Source of the DNA: a virus
Direction: 5' to 3' (one strand)
IMG/VR virus record: IMGVR_UViG_3300025771_003088
Span: 1-30,294 of that record
Length of the DNA: 30,294 nt
The notes under the pieces are model-generated. The model was not told where the DNA came from. It saw only the letters and a program-made list of their open reading frames with translations, and ran no database searches. The translations under genes and the position numbers were made by a program. Below are positions 14,821 to 22,153 of the stretch, in pieces (position 1 is the first letter of the stretch; every line of letters starts with the position of its first letter).

Positions 14821-15303
14821 ATGAAATCTTTATTTCTAAAATGGTGGCTTTTTGTGTGCGTTCATATTGTGATCGCATTTACTGCATATAAGTTTAATTT
14901 TTTTCAAGAATTACTTGAAAAAGATTCTACCAAATTAAGTTTTTTTCTTCTTCTGATCTTACTTGTGGTTACTTTTTGGATAGGCAGTAAAATCTTTTTT
15001 TATACTAGAAATAAAGTAGAAAGTAAAGAAGACTCAATAAATGATCTTTCTATTTTTTGGTTTATCGGTGAGGCTTGTTTAGCTATAGGTTTAGTTGGTA
15101 CGGTAACCGGATTTATTATAATGTTGGGGACAACATTTATTGGATTAGATGTTAGTGATACATCTTCTATGCAAGATGCTCTTGTAAAAATGTCTATAGG
15201 TATGTCTACAGCTCTGTATACTACATTGATTGGTTTGTTAAGTTCTCTTTCTATCAAAGTTCAAATAATAAACTTTGAAAGAGCTATACAAAAAAGTCAA
15301 TGA
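14821..15303 (+). CDS. TolQ/ExbB/MotA-type proton-channel membrane protein
   Basis: Four hydrophobic segments lie at about residues 6-25, 38-61, 78-106 and 120-147. The last two carry family landmarks: GLVGTVTGF (residues 90-98) matches the GLLGTVxGI motif that lines the ion path, and ALYTTLIGL (131-139) matches the ALxTTxxGL of the final helix. Such proteins form pentamers around a dimeric TolR/ExbD/MotB partner and convert proton flow to movement. The next gene, overlapping by 4 bases, encodes that partner. At 160 residues it is compact (ZorA and TolQ are longer) and lacks a large cytoplasmic domain. Confidence 0.85.
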   Translation: MKSLFLKWWLFVCVHIVIAFTAYKFNFFQELLEKDSTKLSFFLLLILLVVTFWIGSKIFFYTRNKVESKEDSINDLSIFWFIGEACLAIGLVGTVTGFIIMLGTTFIGLDVSDTSSMQDALVKMSIGMSTALYTTLIGLLSSLSIKVQIINFERAIQKSQ

Positions 15304-15953
15304 ATCGTTATTTTTCAAACACAGCATTTATAGATTTACTATTCAACATCGTTGTAGGAATAGCATTTCTTTTTATTATTGCTTTTCTTTTAATTAATCC
15401 CGTATCTAAAAAGAATGATGTCAAGTCTAAGGCAGACTATCTTATTATGCTTCATTGGGATAAAGAGTCTATTCATGATATTGATCTTTGGATAAAAGAT
15501 CCAGAGGATAATATTCTTTCTTTTAAGCATAAAGATATAGGTTTTATGCATCTGGATAGAGATGATCTTGGAAGAAAGAATGATAAGATAAAATTTCCAA
15601 ACGGAGAAGTAAAGATCATAAAAAATAATGAAGAAACTGCGGCGTTAAGAGGTACAGTTCCTGGCCAATATATTGTAAATGTTCATGTGTATAGAAAAAA
15701 GGCAGAGTTTGATGAGGAGTCTGATAAATGGATAAACGAAGAATTACCTGTTACTGTCACTCTAATAAAAGTTAATCCTTATGAAGAAGTTTTGAGAAAA
15801 GAATTAATTTTTGTAAAAGAAGGCGAAGAAAAAACAGCATTTAGATTTTCTTTGGATGAGAATGGAGAGATAGTTAATTTCGATGAGGTGGAGATAAAAA
15901 TAGTAAATGTTAGGGCAGAAAGATCAGTCTATAGTGGAACTGGAGGTTTTTAA
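15300..15953 (+). CDS. TolR/ExbD/MotB-like partner with periplasmic beta domain
   Basis: The protein has a short cytoplasmic N-terminus and one membrane helix (about 9-32) starting TAFIDLLFN. Asp12 occupies the place of the proton-accepting Asp of TolR, ExbD and MotB (typically 'PFxDxxxxL'). The remaining 180 residues are periplasmic and beta-rich (HDIDLWIKDPEDNILSF; GTVPGQYIVNVHVY), resembling an Ig-like or DUF2135-type domain rather than the peptidoglycan-binding OmpA domain of MotB. It therefore probably transmits force to something other than peptidoglycan. It ends overlapping the next ATG (TAATG). Confidence 0.78.
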   Translation: MNRYFSNTAFIDLLFNIVVGIAFLFIIAFLLINPVSKKNDVKSKADYLIMLHWDKESIHDIDLWIKDPEDNILSFKHKDIGFMHLDRDDLGRKNDKIKFPNGEVKIIKNNEETAALRGTVPGQYIVNVHVYRKKAEFDEESDKWINEELPVTVTLIKVNPYEEVLRKELIFVKEGEEKTAFRFSLDENGEIVNFDEVEIKIVNVRAERSVYSGTGGF

Positions 15954-16411
15954 TGGTATTAACTGAAACTCTTACCTATGTTGCCGTCTTATTTGTAGTT
16001 ATAGTTTCTTTATGGACTATTGTAGCTTATCCAAAAAATTATCTATTTAAGATATTTTTTATTCCGCTTTTTCTTTTTGTTGCAATAAGTGTGTTTGAAA
16101 CTTATAATTCTATTTTGGGATATGCAACAACGGCAAATTTCAATAAGCAAATGCAATACTATTATCATGTAGTTGAGGGTGATAGAGTTTATATACTACT
16201 TCGTGGAGATAGAGGAGATCCTAGACTCTATACTATGGAATATCATGAAAGTTATGAAGAAGAATTAGAGAAGATGAAGCAGAAATCCATGTCAGGAATT
16301 ACTACATTTGGTGCATTTGAACAAGTATTAGCCAGAGATGCTGAGATTAATCGAGGAGACTGGATAATTTATGAAATGCCGTTTCAAGATATCATAAAGA
16401 AAGAAGATTGA
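15953..16411 (+). CDS. Membrane protein of the TolQR-like cassette
   Basis: Two hydrophobic helices (about residues 6-24 and 30-48) precede a soluble C-terminal domain of about 100 residues containing YHVVEGDRVYILLRGDRGDPRLY. The ATG overlaps the stop of the TolR-like gene, which makes it a third cassette member. No family is recognised. Its soluble part is too small for a full enzyme and may be an adaptor or regulator of the channel. No homologous accessory is known to me in Tol, Exb, Mot or Zorya systems. Confidence 0.65.
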   Translation: MVLTETLTYVAVLFVVIVSLWTIVAYPKNYLFKIFFIPLFLFVAISVFETYNSILGYATTANFNKQMQYYYHVVEGDRVYILLRGDRGDPRLYTMEYHESYEEELEKMKQKSMSGITTFGAFEQVLARDAEINRGDWIIYEMPFQDIIKKED

Positions 16412-16417
16412 TAAATA
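16411..16417 (+). promoter_or_regulatory. Late promoter-like motif (GATAAATA)
   Basis: ATAAATA overlaps the stop codon of the preceding gene. It is followed by an AAGGAG ribosome-binding site (16422-16427) and ATG at 16438, the most canonical late-gene layout in the window. Confidence 0.55.
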
Positions 16418-16437
16418 GTAGTAAGGAGAACACTATT

Positions 16438-17493
16438 ATGTCTAGATACTCAAAATCAATGTCAGATGCCATGGCAGAAGTTCAAGAAAATCAGGAAGAA
16501 CTTTTACGGATTGATGAAGGAGGCCTACCTCCACATTTAGCTAAATTTTTTGATAAGAAAGGTAATCTAAAACCAGACGCAGCAAAGCGTATGACAGCTG
16601 GTGACAGAAAACGATTAGCATCTAGATCAAAGGATGTAACACCAAAGGGTTATGGTCCTAAAGGAGAACAGATTGAAGTTACTGTAGGATCTGGTATAGT
16701 TTGTGATGGAGCTTATACCTTCGAGGAGGGAATTGGCAGTCTAAAGAACGCCAAACGTGATACCGAACGTATGAGAAAAGCATCAGGACATGAGGTTAAA
16801 AATCAAACCACCACAAAGACAAGTGGCGGAACACTTCGTAAGACAACATATAAAGATGCAAAAGAAATTCTCCGTAAACGCAAAGAAAAAACTCGTGAAA
16901 TGGAGAAGAAGGCTCGATCCTCATATCTAGAACCTGACATGAAAAAACGTCAGAAAAATAACGAGAAGGCTCGTAAAGATATGGAAAAGATGGCTCCAAA
17001 GATGAGAAATCCACATCTCGAACAAGTAGAGATTGATGAACTTAGTAATGATACTCTGGCCAGTTACAAGACCAAAGCAGCTGCTCAAGCATCAGCAGCA
17101 GACAAGGCAGGTAACTTTAAGAAAGCAGATAAAAGATTTTCGGGCATTACACGAGCTACAAATAAACAGTTCGACAATGATGCAAAAGAAGTTATTCGTA
17201 AACGTGCTGAGAAAACTCGTGAGATGGAAAGAAAAATGCGAGAAGATGTTGATAAACTTCACGCAGAGGCTATTTTAGAGAATAGTAAAATGAATGAAGA
17301 TTTTGACTGGAAAGTACAATTACGAGGTCTTCCAGTATTTTATGTTCCCGCAAAAAGTGCTGGCGAAGTCAGAGCAATGCTTCGACGCCAAATCAAAAAA
17401 CCAGATGATATCTTATCAATCGAAAGGTCTACAAAGGCTGAAAAGAAAAAAGACTTTAGAGATAGAATAAGTGGAAAAGATTCTGAAGAATAA
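16438..17493 (+). CDS. Lys-rich helical phage protein with duplicated motif
   Basis: ATG 16438 follows AAGGAG; an in-frame TTG at 16408 precedes the ribosome site and is rejected. The 351-residue protein is basic and helical. Two copies of a KEIxRKRxEKTREMEKK motif lie at about 142-158 and 250-266, also matching the C-terminus of the protein ending at 679. A segment LSNDTLASYKTKAAAQ, then RFSGITRATNK, and a C-terminal LRGLPVFYVPAKSAGEVRAM are patterns I associate with uncharacterised proteins of marine T4-like phages. It sits behind a late-promoter motif, so a virion or assembly role is likely but unproven. Confidence 0.75.
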   Translation: MSRYSKSMSDAMAEVQENQEELLRIDEGGLPPHLAKFFDKKGNLKPDAAKRMTAGDRKRLASRSKDVTPKGYGPKGEQIEVTVGSGIVCDGAYTFEEGIGSLKNAKRDTERMRKASGHEVKNQTTTKTSGGTLRKTTYKDAKEILRKRKEKTREMEKKARSSYLEPDMKKRQKNNEKARKDMEKMAPKMRNPHLEQVEIDELSNDTLASYKTKAAAQASAADKAGNFKKADKRFSGITRATNKQFDNDAKEVIRKRAEKTREMERKMREDVDKLHAEAILENSKMNEDFDWKVQLRGLPVFYVPAKSAGEVRAMLRRQIKKPDDILSIERSTKAEKKKDFRDRISGKDSEE

Positions 17494-17497
17494 ACTC

Positions 17498-17527
17498 TTG
17501 ACAAAGCATAGAGTTTAGTTGTATACT
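17498..17527 (+). promoter_or_regulatory. Early sigma70-type promoter for the bS21 gene
   Basis: TTGACA at 17498-17503 and TATACT at 17522-17527 are 18 bases apart. The predicted start near 17534 leaves a leader of about 25 bases before the ATG at 17559, with CTGGA as a weak ribosome-binding site. Confidence 0.75.
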
Positions 17528-17558
17528 TATATTATTGTAACAAATCTGGAATTATATT

Positions 17559-17771
17559 ATGAAGATCAAAAAGAAGCATAAAAACGAATCCTTTGATTCT
17601 CTTTTTCGTCGATTTAAAAAAGGCGTGGAGAAAAAGGATGTTATCAATGAAGTGAAGAAACGTGAGCATCATGTGAAGGCAAGTATTAAACGTAAGCTTT
17701 CAAAAGAAGTTGCTCAGAAGAATGAAAGAAAGAGGCAGGAGGAACAAAACGTTCGACGTATTCCTGTGTGA
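17559..17771 (+). CDS. rpsU: Ribosomal protein bS21 homologue
   Basis: The 70-residue product follows the bS21 pattern along its whole length: ESFDSLFRRFKKGVEKKDV (compare NEPFDVALRRFKRSCEKAG), then INEVKKREHHVKASIKRK (compare LAEVRRREFYEKPTTERKR) and a basic helical tail. bS21 sits on the 30S platform near the mRNA exit and anti-Shine-Dalgarno region and is the ribosomal protein most often found in phages. A phage copy could replace host bS21 and bias initiation toward phage mRNA. It has its own early promoter. The next start codon overlaps or lies just past its stop. Confidence 0.92.
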   Translation: MKIKKKHKNESFDSLFRRFKKGVEKKDVINEVKKREHHVKASIKRKLSKEVAQKNERKRQEEQNVRRIPV

Positions 17772-17773
17772 GA

Positions 17774-18046
17774 ATGTTTATTGAGTTGCACCTATATGAT
17801 AAGTTCGACAAAACTGCATTAGATATCTTAAAATTATTAGATGATGCAGACATAACTTTTTCTGTTTGTACTTATAGTTCAAAAGAACCTATAGAAAATA
17901 TTTCTAAGAAATTAGGTTCACCAATCAAAAGACTTCCTGCCGTTTTTGTGGACGGAGAAAAAATTGGTCGTTATTACGATCTTGTAGAATTTTTAGTGTC
18001 TAAAGGATATATAGATTACCAAGGTAAACGATGTCAAGTAAAGTAG
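17774..18046 (+). CDS. Glutaredoxin-fold protein without the active-site cysteines
   Basis: The order of elements is that of glutaredoxin: strand FIELHLYD, helix, strand TFSVCTYS, helix, then RLPAVFVDGEKIGRYYDLVEFL. The last matches the TVPQIFIDGxxIGGxxDL segment that contains the cis-Pro and glutathione-binding turn. Where CPYC should follow the first strand there is YDKFDK, so no redox dithiol exists there. Two other cysteines lie elsewhere. A binding or regulatory role is more likely than reductase activity. The start is ATG 17774 or GTG 17768; no strong ribosome site decides. It overlaps the next gene by 16 bases. Confidence 0.7.
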   Translation: MFIELHLYDKFDKTALDILKLLDDADITFSVCTYSSKEPIENISKKLGSPIKRLPAVFVDGEKIGRYYDLVEFLVSKGYIDYQGKRCQVK

Positions 18047-18435
18047 ATAAAATGGCAAAGGCTAGAGCCGCCAAAAAACCACCAGAGTATAAGAATATTC
18101 ATCCCGATATAAAGTCTTTGGATGATGATAATTATCTTAGTATTAAAAATGTAAAAGAGTGGGAAAGGCACAATAAGGATCGAGTCAAAGAATTAAAGTA
18201 TACTATTAGAAGAATCGAAAAAGGAAAAGAACAAAATCTTCTAATACGAGAACTTTACAATCGTGAAGGATATTTAAAGAATATTGCAACATATTTTGAG
18301 ACTGGAACCTGGTTAGATTTGTTTTACGGTAAAGATCAAGAACAACTTGTGCGTTGGAAAATTACGGCTTATGCTTACGATGAGGAGGGATATGCTAAAA
18401 TTAAATTACCTCTTGACATAGATGAAGATTTCTGA
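18031..18435 (+). CDS. Hypothetical phage protein
   Basis: The 134-residue protein has a basic N-terminus (KARAAKKPPEYKNIHP), a helical middle (VKEWERHNKDRVKELKYTIRRIEKG) and a compact C-terminus containing TGTWLDLFYG and WKITAYAYDEEGYAK. It has no signal or membrane segment. It starts inside the end of the glutaredoxin-like gene and ends 25 bases before tRNA-Thr. Proteins with a similar 'TGxWxDxxYG' and 'AYDxxGxxKR' ending occur in marine T4-like phages, with no known role. Confidence 0.65.
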   Translation: MSSKVDKMAKARAAKKPPEYKNIHPDIKSLDDDNYLSIKNVKEWERHNKDRVKELKYTIRRIEKGKEQNLLIRELYNREGYLKNIATYFETGTWLDLFYGKDQEQLVRWKITAYAYDEEGYAKIKLPLDIDEDF

Positions 18436-18459
18436 TAAAGTTATAGAATGTTTAAATAT

Positions 18460-18533
18460 GCCTCTATAGTTAAATGGTATAACAGTACACTTGTAATGTT
18501 CAATTGTTGGTTCGATTCCATCTAGAGGCTCCA
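18460..18533 (+). tRNA. tRNA-Thr (anticodon UGU)
   Basis: The acceptor stem GCCTCTA/TAGAGGC is perfect and is followed by T and an encoded CCA. The D arm is GTTA/TAAC. The anticodon loop CTTGTAA gives UGU, reading ACA. The T loop is TTCGATT. There is one U-U mismatch in each of the anticodon and T stems. ACA is a common Thr codon in this AT-rich genome, so the tRNA plausibly supports phage codon use. Confidence 0.92.
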
Positions 18534-18545
18534 AAATTATAGATT

Positions 18546-19415
18546 ATGATATTAGTTGACTTCAATCAAATTGCAATTGGCAGTGTCATGGTGTCATTGC
18601 ATCGTGGTGCTGAGTTATCAGAAGAATTGGTCAGGCATATTATTCTGAATCAGCTTAGATATTATCGTTCAAAGTTTCATGAAAAATATGGAGAACTGGT
18701 AATTTGTTGTGACAGTAAACATTACTGGCGTCGAGATTTTTTTCCAAACTATAAAGTAAATCGTAAGAAAGAACGAGAGGCCACAGGTAATGATTGGGAT
18801 AGTATCTTTGAGTGTATTCATAAAGTTCGTGATGAATTAGATAAAAACTTTCCATATAAAGTTGTAATTTCTTATGGTGCAGAGGCTGATGATATTATCG
18901 CAACACTTACTTTTGATAATACAGCCGAAAAACATTTAATTCTATCTTCTGATAAAGACTTTGTTCAATTGCACAGATATAATGTTGAACAGTTTAGTCC
19001 TGTTACTAAAAAGTTTGTAAAGAATAGAGATACAGTTGAAGAATATCTTTACGAACATATTATGAAGGGTGATCGCAGTGATGGTGTTCCCAATATTCTT
19101 TCACCAGACGATACATTTGTTACAGATAAAAGACAGAAGCCAATTAGAAAAAATGCAATAAACGACATTGTAGAAGCTTTGAATCGTTTTCCTCCAGATA
19201 AAGTATATCATTTAGCAAAGTGTTCTAAAGATACTTGGATTCGTAATTGGCAAAGAAATGAAACTCTAATTAATTTAAGAAAGATTCCAGACGAAATAAG
19301 TATGGATATAAGAAAACAATTTAAAGAAGCTAATGTTGCAGATAGATCAAACCTGTTTAATTATTTTATTCAGAGTGGTTTAACTACATTAATTGACCAA
19401 GTAGGAGATTTTTAA
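18546..19415 (+). CDS. rnh: T4 RNase H-like 5'-3' exonuclease
   Basis: The FEN-1 family enzyme removes RNA primers from lagging-strand fragments. Metal-binding acidic motifs appear in order: ILVDFNQIAIG at the N-terminus, VICCDSKHYWRRDFFPNYKVNRK-like segment near 55-75, GAEADDIIATL, SSDKDFVQL and GDRSDGVPNIL. The YK.NRK basic arch and the GDRSDGxPN helix-hairpin region are typical of T4 RNase H (305 residues; this is 289). It follows tRNA-Thr by 12 bases and precedes the DUF6433 gene by 1 base. Confidence 0.92.
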   Translation: MILVDFNQIAIGSVMVSLHRGAELSEELVRHIILNQLRYYRSKFHEKYGELVICCDSKHYWRRDFFPNYKVNRKKEREATGNDWDSIFECIHKVRDELDKNFPYKVVISYGAEADDIIATLTFDNTAEKHLILSSDKDFVQLHRYNVEQFSPVTKKFVKNRDTVEEYLYEHIMKGDRSDGVPNILSPDDTFVTDKRQKPIRKNAINDIVEALNRFPPDKVYHLAKCSKDTWIRNWQRNETLINLRKIPDEISMDIRKQFKEANVADRSNLFNYFIQSGLTTLIDQVGDF

Positions 19416-19416
19416 A

Positions 19417-19902
19417 ATGCCTGTAGAAAACTATACACCACTGTACAGTGAAGTTTGTACTAAAATTAACAATGCAAAAGATAAACCGAAGAAGATTGAA
19501 ATTCTTCGCCAATATCGAACACCTCAGTTTGAGATGTTTCTAAAGTCTGCATTAGATCCAAATATTGAATGGCTATTACCAGAAGGTGATGTTCCATTCA
19601 TTCCTAATGAAGCACCTGACGGTACAGAACATACTCGTCTAAGTCAGCAGATGAATATCTGCTACAACTTTGTAAAACTTCATAGAGACAATGTTGGAAT
19701 GGATCCAGTAATTGGTAATCCAAAACTTAACTCTGCTCGTCGGGAGATGTTGTTTATTCAAATGCTTGAAGGTCTGCATCAAGATGAAGCTAATTTAATT
19801 ATTCTAGCAAAGGACAAGTTAGTCAGTAAGAAATATAAAGGACTTACTGCAAAGGCAGTTCAAGAAGCATACAATTGGAACGACAATTTCGAACCTCTAT
19901 AA
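19417..19902 (+). CDS. DUF6433 family phage protein
   Basis: A GGAG site precedes the ATG, and the product has 161 residues. It contains the segments IEILRQYRTPQFEMFLKSALDP, split here by family convention into a helix and strand, and WLLPEGDVPFIPNEAPDGTEH. These are characteristic of a conserved T4-like marine phage family I know as DUF6433. A helical C-terminus with MLFIQMLEGLHQDEANLI follows. The family has no established activity; linkage to rnh suggests a replication or transcription role. It is the last gene before a strong terminator. Confidence 0.75.
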   Translation: MPVENYTPLYSEVCTKINNAKDKPKKIEILRQYRTPQFEMFLKSALDPNIEWLLPEGDVPFIPNEAPDGTEHTRLSQQMNICYNFVKLHRDNVGMDPVIGNPKLNSARREMLFIQMLEGLHQDEANLIILAKDKLVSKKYKGLTAKAVQEAYNWNDNFEPL

Positions 19903-19941
19903 GAATATTAGTAATTACTAATATACTAATATGAATAAAAG

Positions 19942-19966
19942 ACCCCTAGTTTCTAGGGGTTTTTTA
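19942..19966 (+). terminator. Rho-independent terminator
   Basis: The hairpin ACCCCTAG/CTAGGGGT (8 bp, loop TTT) is followed by six T. It ends the bS21-to-DUF6433 transcription unit; an early promoter begins 33 bases downstream. Confidence 0.93.
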
Positions 19967-19998
19967 ATTTTCTCTTTAAAATCAAATACTTAGGTGTA

Positions 19999-20027
19999 TT
20001 GACTTCATACTCAAATCCTGAGATAAT
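19999..20027 (+). promoter_or_regulatory. Early sigma70-type promoter
   Basis: TTGACT at 19999-20004 and GATAAT at 20022-20027 are 17 bases apart. Transcription from about 20034 would give a 32-base leader with GGAGAAG placed 9 bases before the ATG at 20066. It lies just after the terminator, so it opens a new unit. Confidence 0.8.
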
Positions 20028-20065
20028 AATACTATGTTTTCATCAATATGGAGAAGTGTAACCAA

Positions 20066-20242
20066 ATGTCAGTAATCATGCCAAAAGTAGTTGGATATAA
20101 AATTATGAGCCCGGATATGAAAAAGGTCATATCTGAACATGGACCCGAAGATTTGAATAAATGTCGTAAACTTATCGAAGGTACAGATAACATCATTCAC
20201 TTTCAATTTAAGGAATTAGAACAAGATGAAAGTGTACATTAG
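20066..20242 (+). CDS. Small hypothetical early protein
   Basis: ATG 20066 is chosen because GGAGAAG lies 9 bases upstream; an ATG at 20048 would put the ribosome site inside the coding region. The 58-residue product (KVVGYKIMSPDMKKVISEHG; IIHFQFKELEQDE) looks like a small alpha/beta domain. It overlaps the next gene by 17 bases. No family is recognised. Being first behind a strong early promoter, it is a candidate host-takeover protein. Confidence 0.7.
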   Translation: MSVIMPKVVGYKIMSPDMKKVISEHGPEDLNKCRKLIEGTDNIIHFQFKELEQDESVH

Positions 20243-20702
20243 TGGTTATCGTGCAAATAACACAGAACTTTATAACGAAATAGTAAATGCCTGCTACTAT
20301 TTTACCTATAGACTTCTGGGTGGTCATATGTGGAGAAATGTTACAGTAGACCTTATTCTTAAAAACAATATGTTCAAAAAAGAACGTGCTTATGGTCTTT
20401 GTTCTATTGCAGGTGAAGTAAAAAAACCAAGAGAGTTTGAGGTTGAACTTGATGCATCTAAGGAAAACTCTTTAGAACAGATTTTAACTTGGCTTGCTCA
20501 TGAACTTGTTCACGTTAAACAATTTGTAAGAGGAGAACTCTTTGATTATGAGAATGGTGATGTCAAGTGGAAATCTAAAATTTTTCGTGACGGTAAAGTG
20601 TCCTATGAAGATGCTCCGTGGGAGAAAGAGGCCTACCGTCTAGAAGATAAATTATATCTTGAATATATAAAGTCAAAGAAAAAAAGTGAGGAGTCAAAAT
20701 AA
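20226..20702 (+). CDS. SprT-like zinc metalloprotease
   Basis: The 158-residue protein contains LTWLAHELVHVKQF, with the HExxH zinc motif at residues 92-96 and a conserved following Gln as in SprT/WSS1-type gluzincins. The preceding strand (FEVELDA) supplies the usual edge strand, and the third ligand is probably a Glu or His in WEKEAYRLED. Cellular SprT/Spartan proteases cut DNA-crosslinked proteins, but phage versions are uncharacterised. There is no signal peptide, so it acts in the cytoplasm. It ends overlapping the next ATG. Confidence 0.8.
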   Translation: MKVYISGYRANNTELYNEIVNACYYFTYRLLGGHMWRNVTVDLILKNNMFKKERAYGLCSIAGEVKKPREFEVELDASKENSLEQILTWLAHELVHVKQFVRGELFDYENGDVKWKSKIFRDGKVSYEDAPWEKEAYRLEDKLYLEYIKSKKKSEESK

Positions 20703-20992
20703 TGGCAGTGGGTAATTGGGCAGACTGGCAAGTTACTTTACTTGCGGACAGTTTGGGAGTAAAGAAACCAAAACGAGAATGGTTTAAGGGTGAGCAAAAC
20801 AGTTACGCAACATCACTACGAAGTTGGAGCCATATCACTGGTAAAATTTTAACTGAGTTAAAATTGGAAGAACGTCAAATGATTTTGTTCATATACCATT
20901 TGGGTCTTGAACACGTTGGTGTAGATACGTTTGAAATAACGGACGATGTAAGAAGTGATTATAAACCAAGTGAGGAGTATACAAAGTTATAA
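20702..20992 (+). CDS. Hypothetical protein
   Basis: The product has 96 residues, soluble and helical: GNWADWQVTLLADSLGVKK, then SYATSLRSWSHITGKIL and ERQMILFIYHLGLEHVGV. The start overlaps the previous stop (TAATG) and the end overlaps the next ATG, so it is co-translated with the SprT-like and wall-hydrolase genes. No family is recognised. Confidence 0.6.
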   Translation: MAVGNWADWQVTLLADSLGVKKPKREWFKGEQNSYATSLRSWSHITGKILTELKLEERQMILFIYHLGLEHVGVDTFEITDDVRSDYKPSEEYTKL

Positions 20993-21465
20993 TGGAACCT
21001 TCAATGAGTATTGTTTGGGCCGTCATGGCAGTTTTTTCGCCAGTACTTCTTAATTTGGGTATGGTTGAAGATGATAATATAGACCGTGAAGAAATTTACT
21101 GTGCGGCTCAAAACATTTATTTTGAGAGTAGAGGTGAACCGGATATCGGTCAAGTAGCAGTCGGTCAAGTTGTAATGAATCGAGTAAGAAGTAATCGATG
21201 GCCCAACACAATTTGTGGAGTTGTTTGGCAAGAAAAACAATTTAGTTGGACTCACGATGGAAAGAGTGATAGAATCAGTTTACTTAATTCTATTAATAGA
21301 GAGTCATGGATAAAATCTGTTTATTATGCAGTAACAGCTTTACACGAAAATGATATAACAAACGGAGCAACACACTATCATAGTATTAATGTTACGCCAT
21401 ATTGGGCAAGATACATGGAAGTAACAGCAATGATTGGTAATCACATATTTTATAGGGAAAGATAA
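20992..21465 (+). CDS. SleB-type cell wall hydrolase (endolysin candidate)
   Basis: An N-terminal hydrophobic stretch (about residues 5-22) can act as a signal-anchor. It is followed by a Hydrolase_2 domain: EIYCAAQNIYFESRGEPDIGQ, VGQVVMNRVRSNRWPNTICG and VVWQEKQFSWT. These are the SleB signatures; the Glu in YFESRGE is the catalytic residue of this lytic-transglycosylase-like family. A conserved C-terminal HYHS segment (GATHYHS) is also present. It is the best endolysin candidate in the window, far from the spanin-like pair at 1 kb. The signal-anchor suggests release from the membrane at lysis rather than strict holin dependence. Confidence 0.88.
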   Translation: MEPSMSIVWAVMAVFSPVLLNLGMVEDDNIDREEIYCAAQNIYFESRGEPDIGQVAVGQVVMNRVRSNRWPNTICGVVWQEKQFSWTHDGKSDRISLLNSINRESWIKSVYYAVTALHENDITNGATHYHSINVTPYWARYMEVTAMIGNHIFYRER

Positions 21466-21466
21466 G

Positions 21467-21688
21467 ATGAAATTAAATCCACTAAATATTTTGAGCGTTG
21501 ATGCACATTTTCATTCCGAACAGGACAGAATTGAAAATGCAAATAAAAATAAACTAAAGGGTGTAGGAAGATTACTCTATCTAGGAAGAAAGGTAAAATT
21601 ATCCAAGATAGATAGTTTACTTGAGTCTGGAAAAGGACTTGCAAATATTAAAGTTATAAAAACTGAACAGGAGAAAAAGGGTGAATAA
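21467..21688 (+). CDS. Small hypothetical protein
   Basis: The ATG at 21467 lies just after the wall-hydrolase stop; an in-frame start at 21434 lies inside that gene. The 73-residue product is basic and helical (NKLKGVGRLLYLGRKVKLSKIDSLLE) with no signal or membrane segment. It overlaps the lipoprotein gene by 8 bases. No family is recognised. Confidence 0.6.
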   Translation: MKLNPLNILSVDAHFHSEQDRIENANKNKLKGVGRLLYLGRKVKLSKIDSLLESGKGLANIKVIKTEQEKKGE

Positions 21689-22145
21689 ATTATTAATCGC
21701 TACCGTTGTTTCTGCAACTATGTTGACTGGTTGTGCTAATATGAGTAATGAGCAACAGGGACAAGTTGCAGGTGTTGCTATTGGTACTATTTTAGCACAT
21801 AACGCATCAAAGGGTCATAAGGATCGTGGTGTAGCTCTTGTACTAGGTGCTCTAGCTGGTGGTTTTATTGGAAGTCAAATAGGCGCATCTTTAGATGAAC
21901 GAGATCGGCAACTGCACGGCAATACTACATATGATGCTCTGGAAACTCAACCAGACAATACAGTGTCACAATGGAACAATCCTAACACAGGACATTCTGG
22001 TACAGTAGTTCCCACACAAACTTGGATGGCACATTCAGGAACTTATTGTCGAGAGTATGTTCAGACTATCTATGTTGGTGGTCGTGAGGAACAAGCATAC
22101 GGAACGGCTTGCCGGCAGGCTGATGGTTCCTGGAAAATGATGTAG
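21681..22145 (+). CDS. Glycine-zipper lipoprotein (17 kDa surface-antigen-like)
   Basis: A GTG start follows GGAGAAAAAGG. The lipobox MLTGC lies at the end of the signal peptide. A glycine-zipper region follows (GVAIGTILAHNASKGH and LGALAGGFIGSQIG), typical of the 17 kDa surface antigen/SlyB-like outer-membrane lipoproteins. The C-terminal part (YCREYVQTIYVGGREEQAYGTACRQADGSW) is the conserved surface-antigen tail with two Cys. This looks like a bacterial envelope gene carried by the phage. It could stabilise the envelope or exclude other phages. Confidence 0.85.
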   Translation: MNKLLIATVVSATMLTGCANMSNEQQGQVAGVAIGTILAHNASKGHKDRGVALVLGALAGGFIGSQIGASLDERDRQLHGNTTYDALETQPDNTVSQWNNPNTGHSGTVVPTQTWMAHSGTYCREYVQTIYVGGREEQAYGTACRQADGSWKMM

Positions 22146-22153
22146 GAGTTTAT

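Noticed and set aside
14821-16411. Zorya anti-phage defence (ZorAB)
   Set aside because: The pair resembles ZorA/ZorB in channel residues, but the long ZorA tail, the peptidoglycan-binding ZorB domain and ZorC/ZorD or ZorE genes are missing.
18413-18440. Promoter for tRNA-Thr (TTGACA at 18413)
   Set aside because: The -35 box is good but no acceptable -10 lies 16-18 bases downstream.
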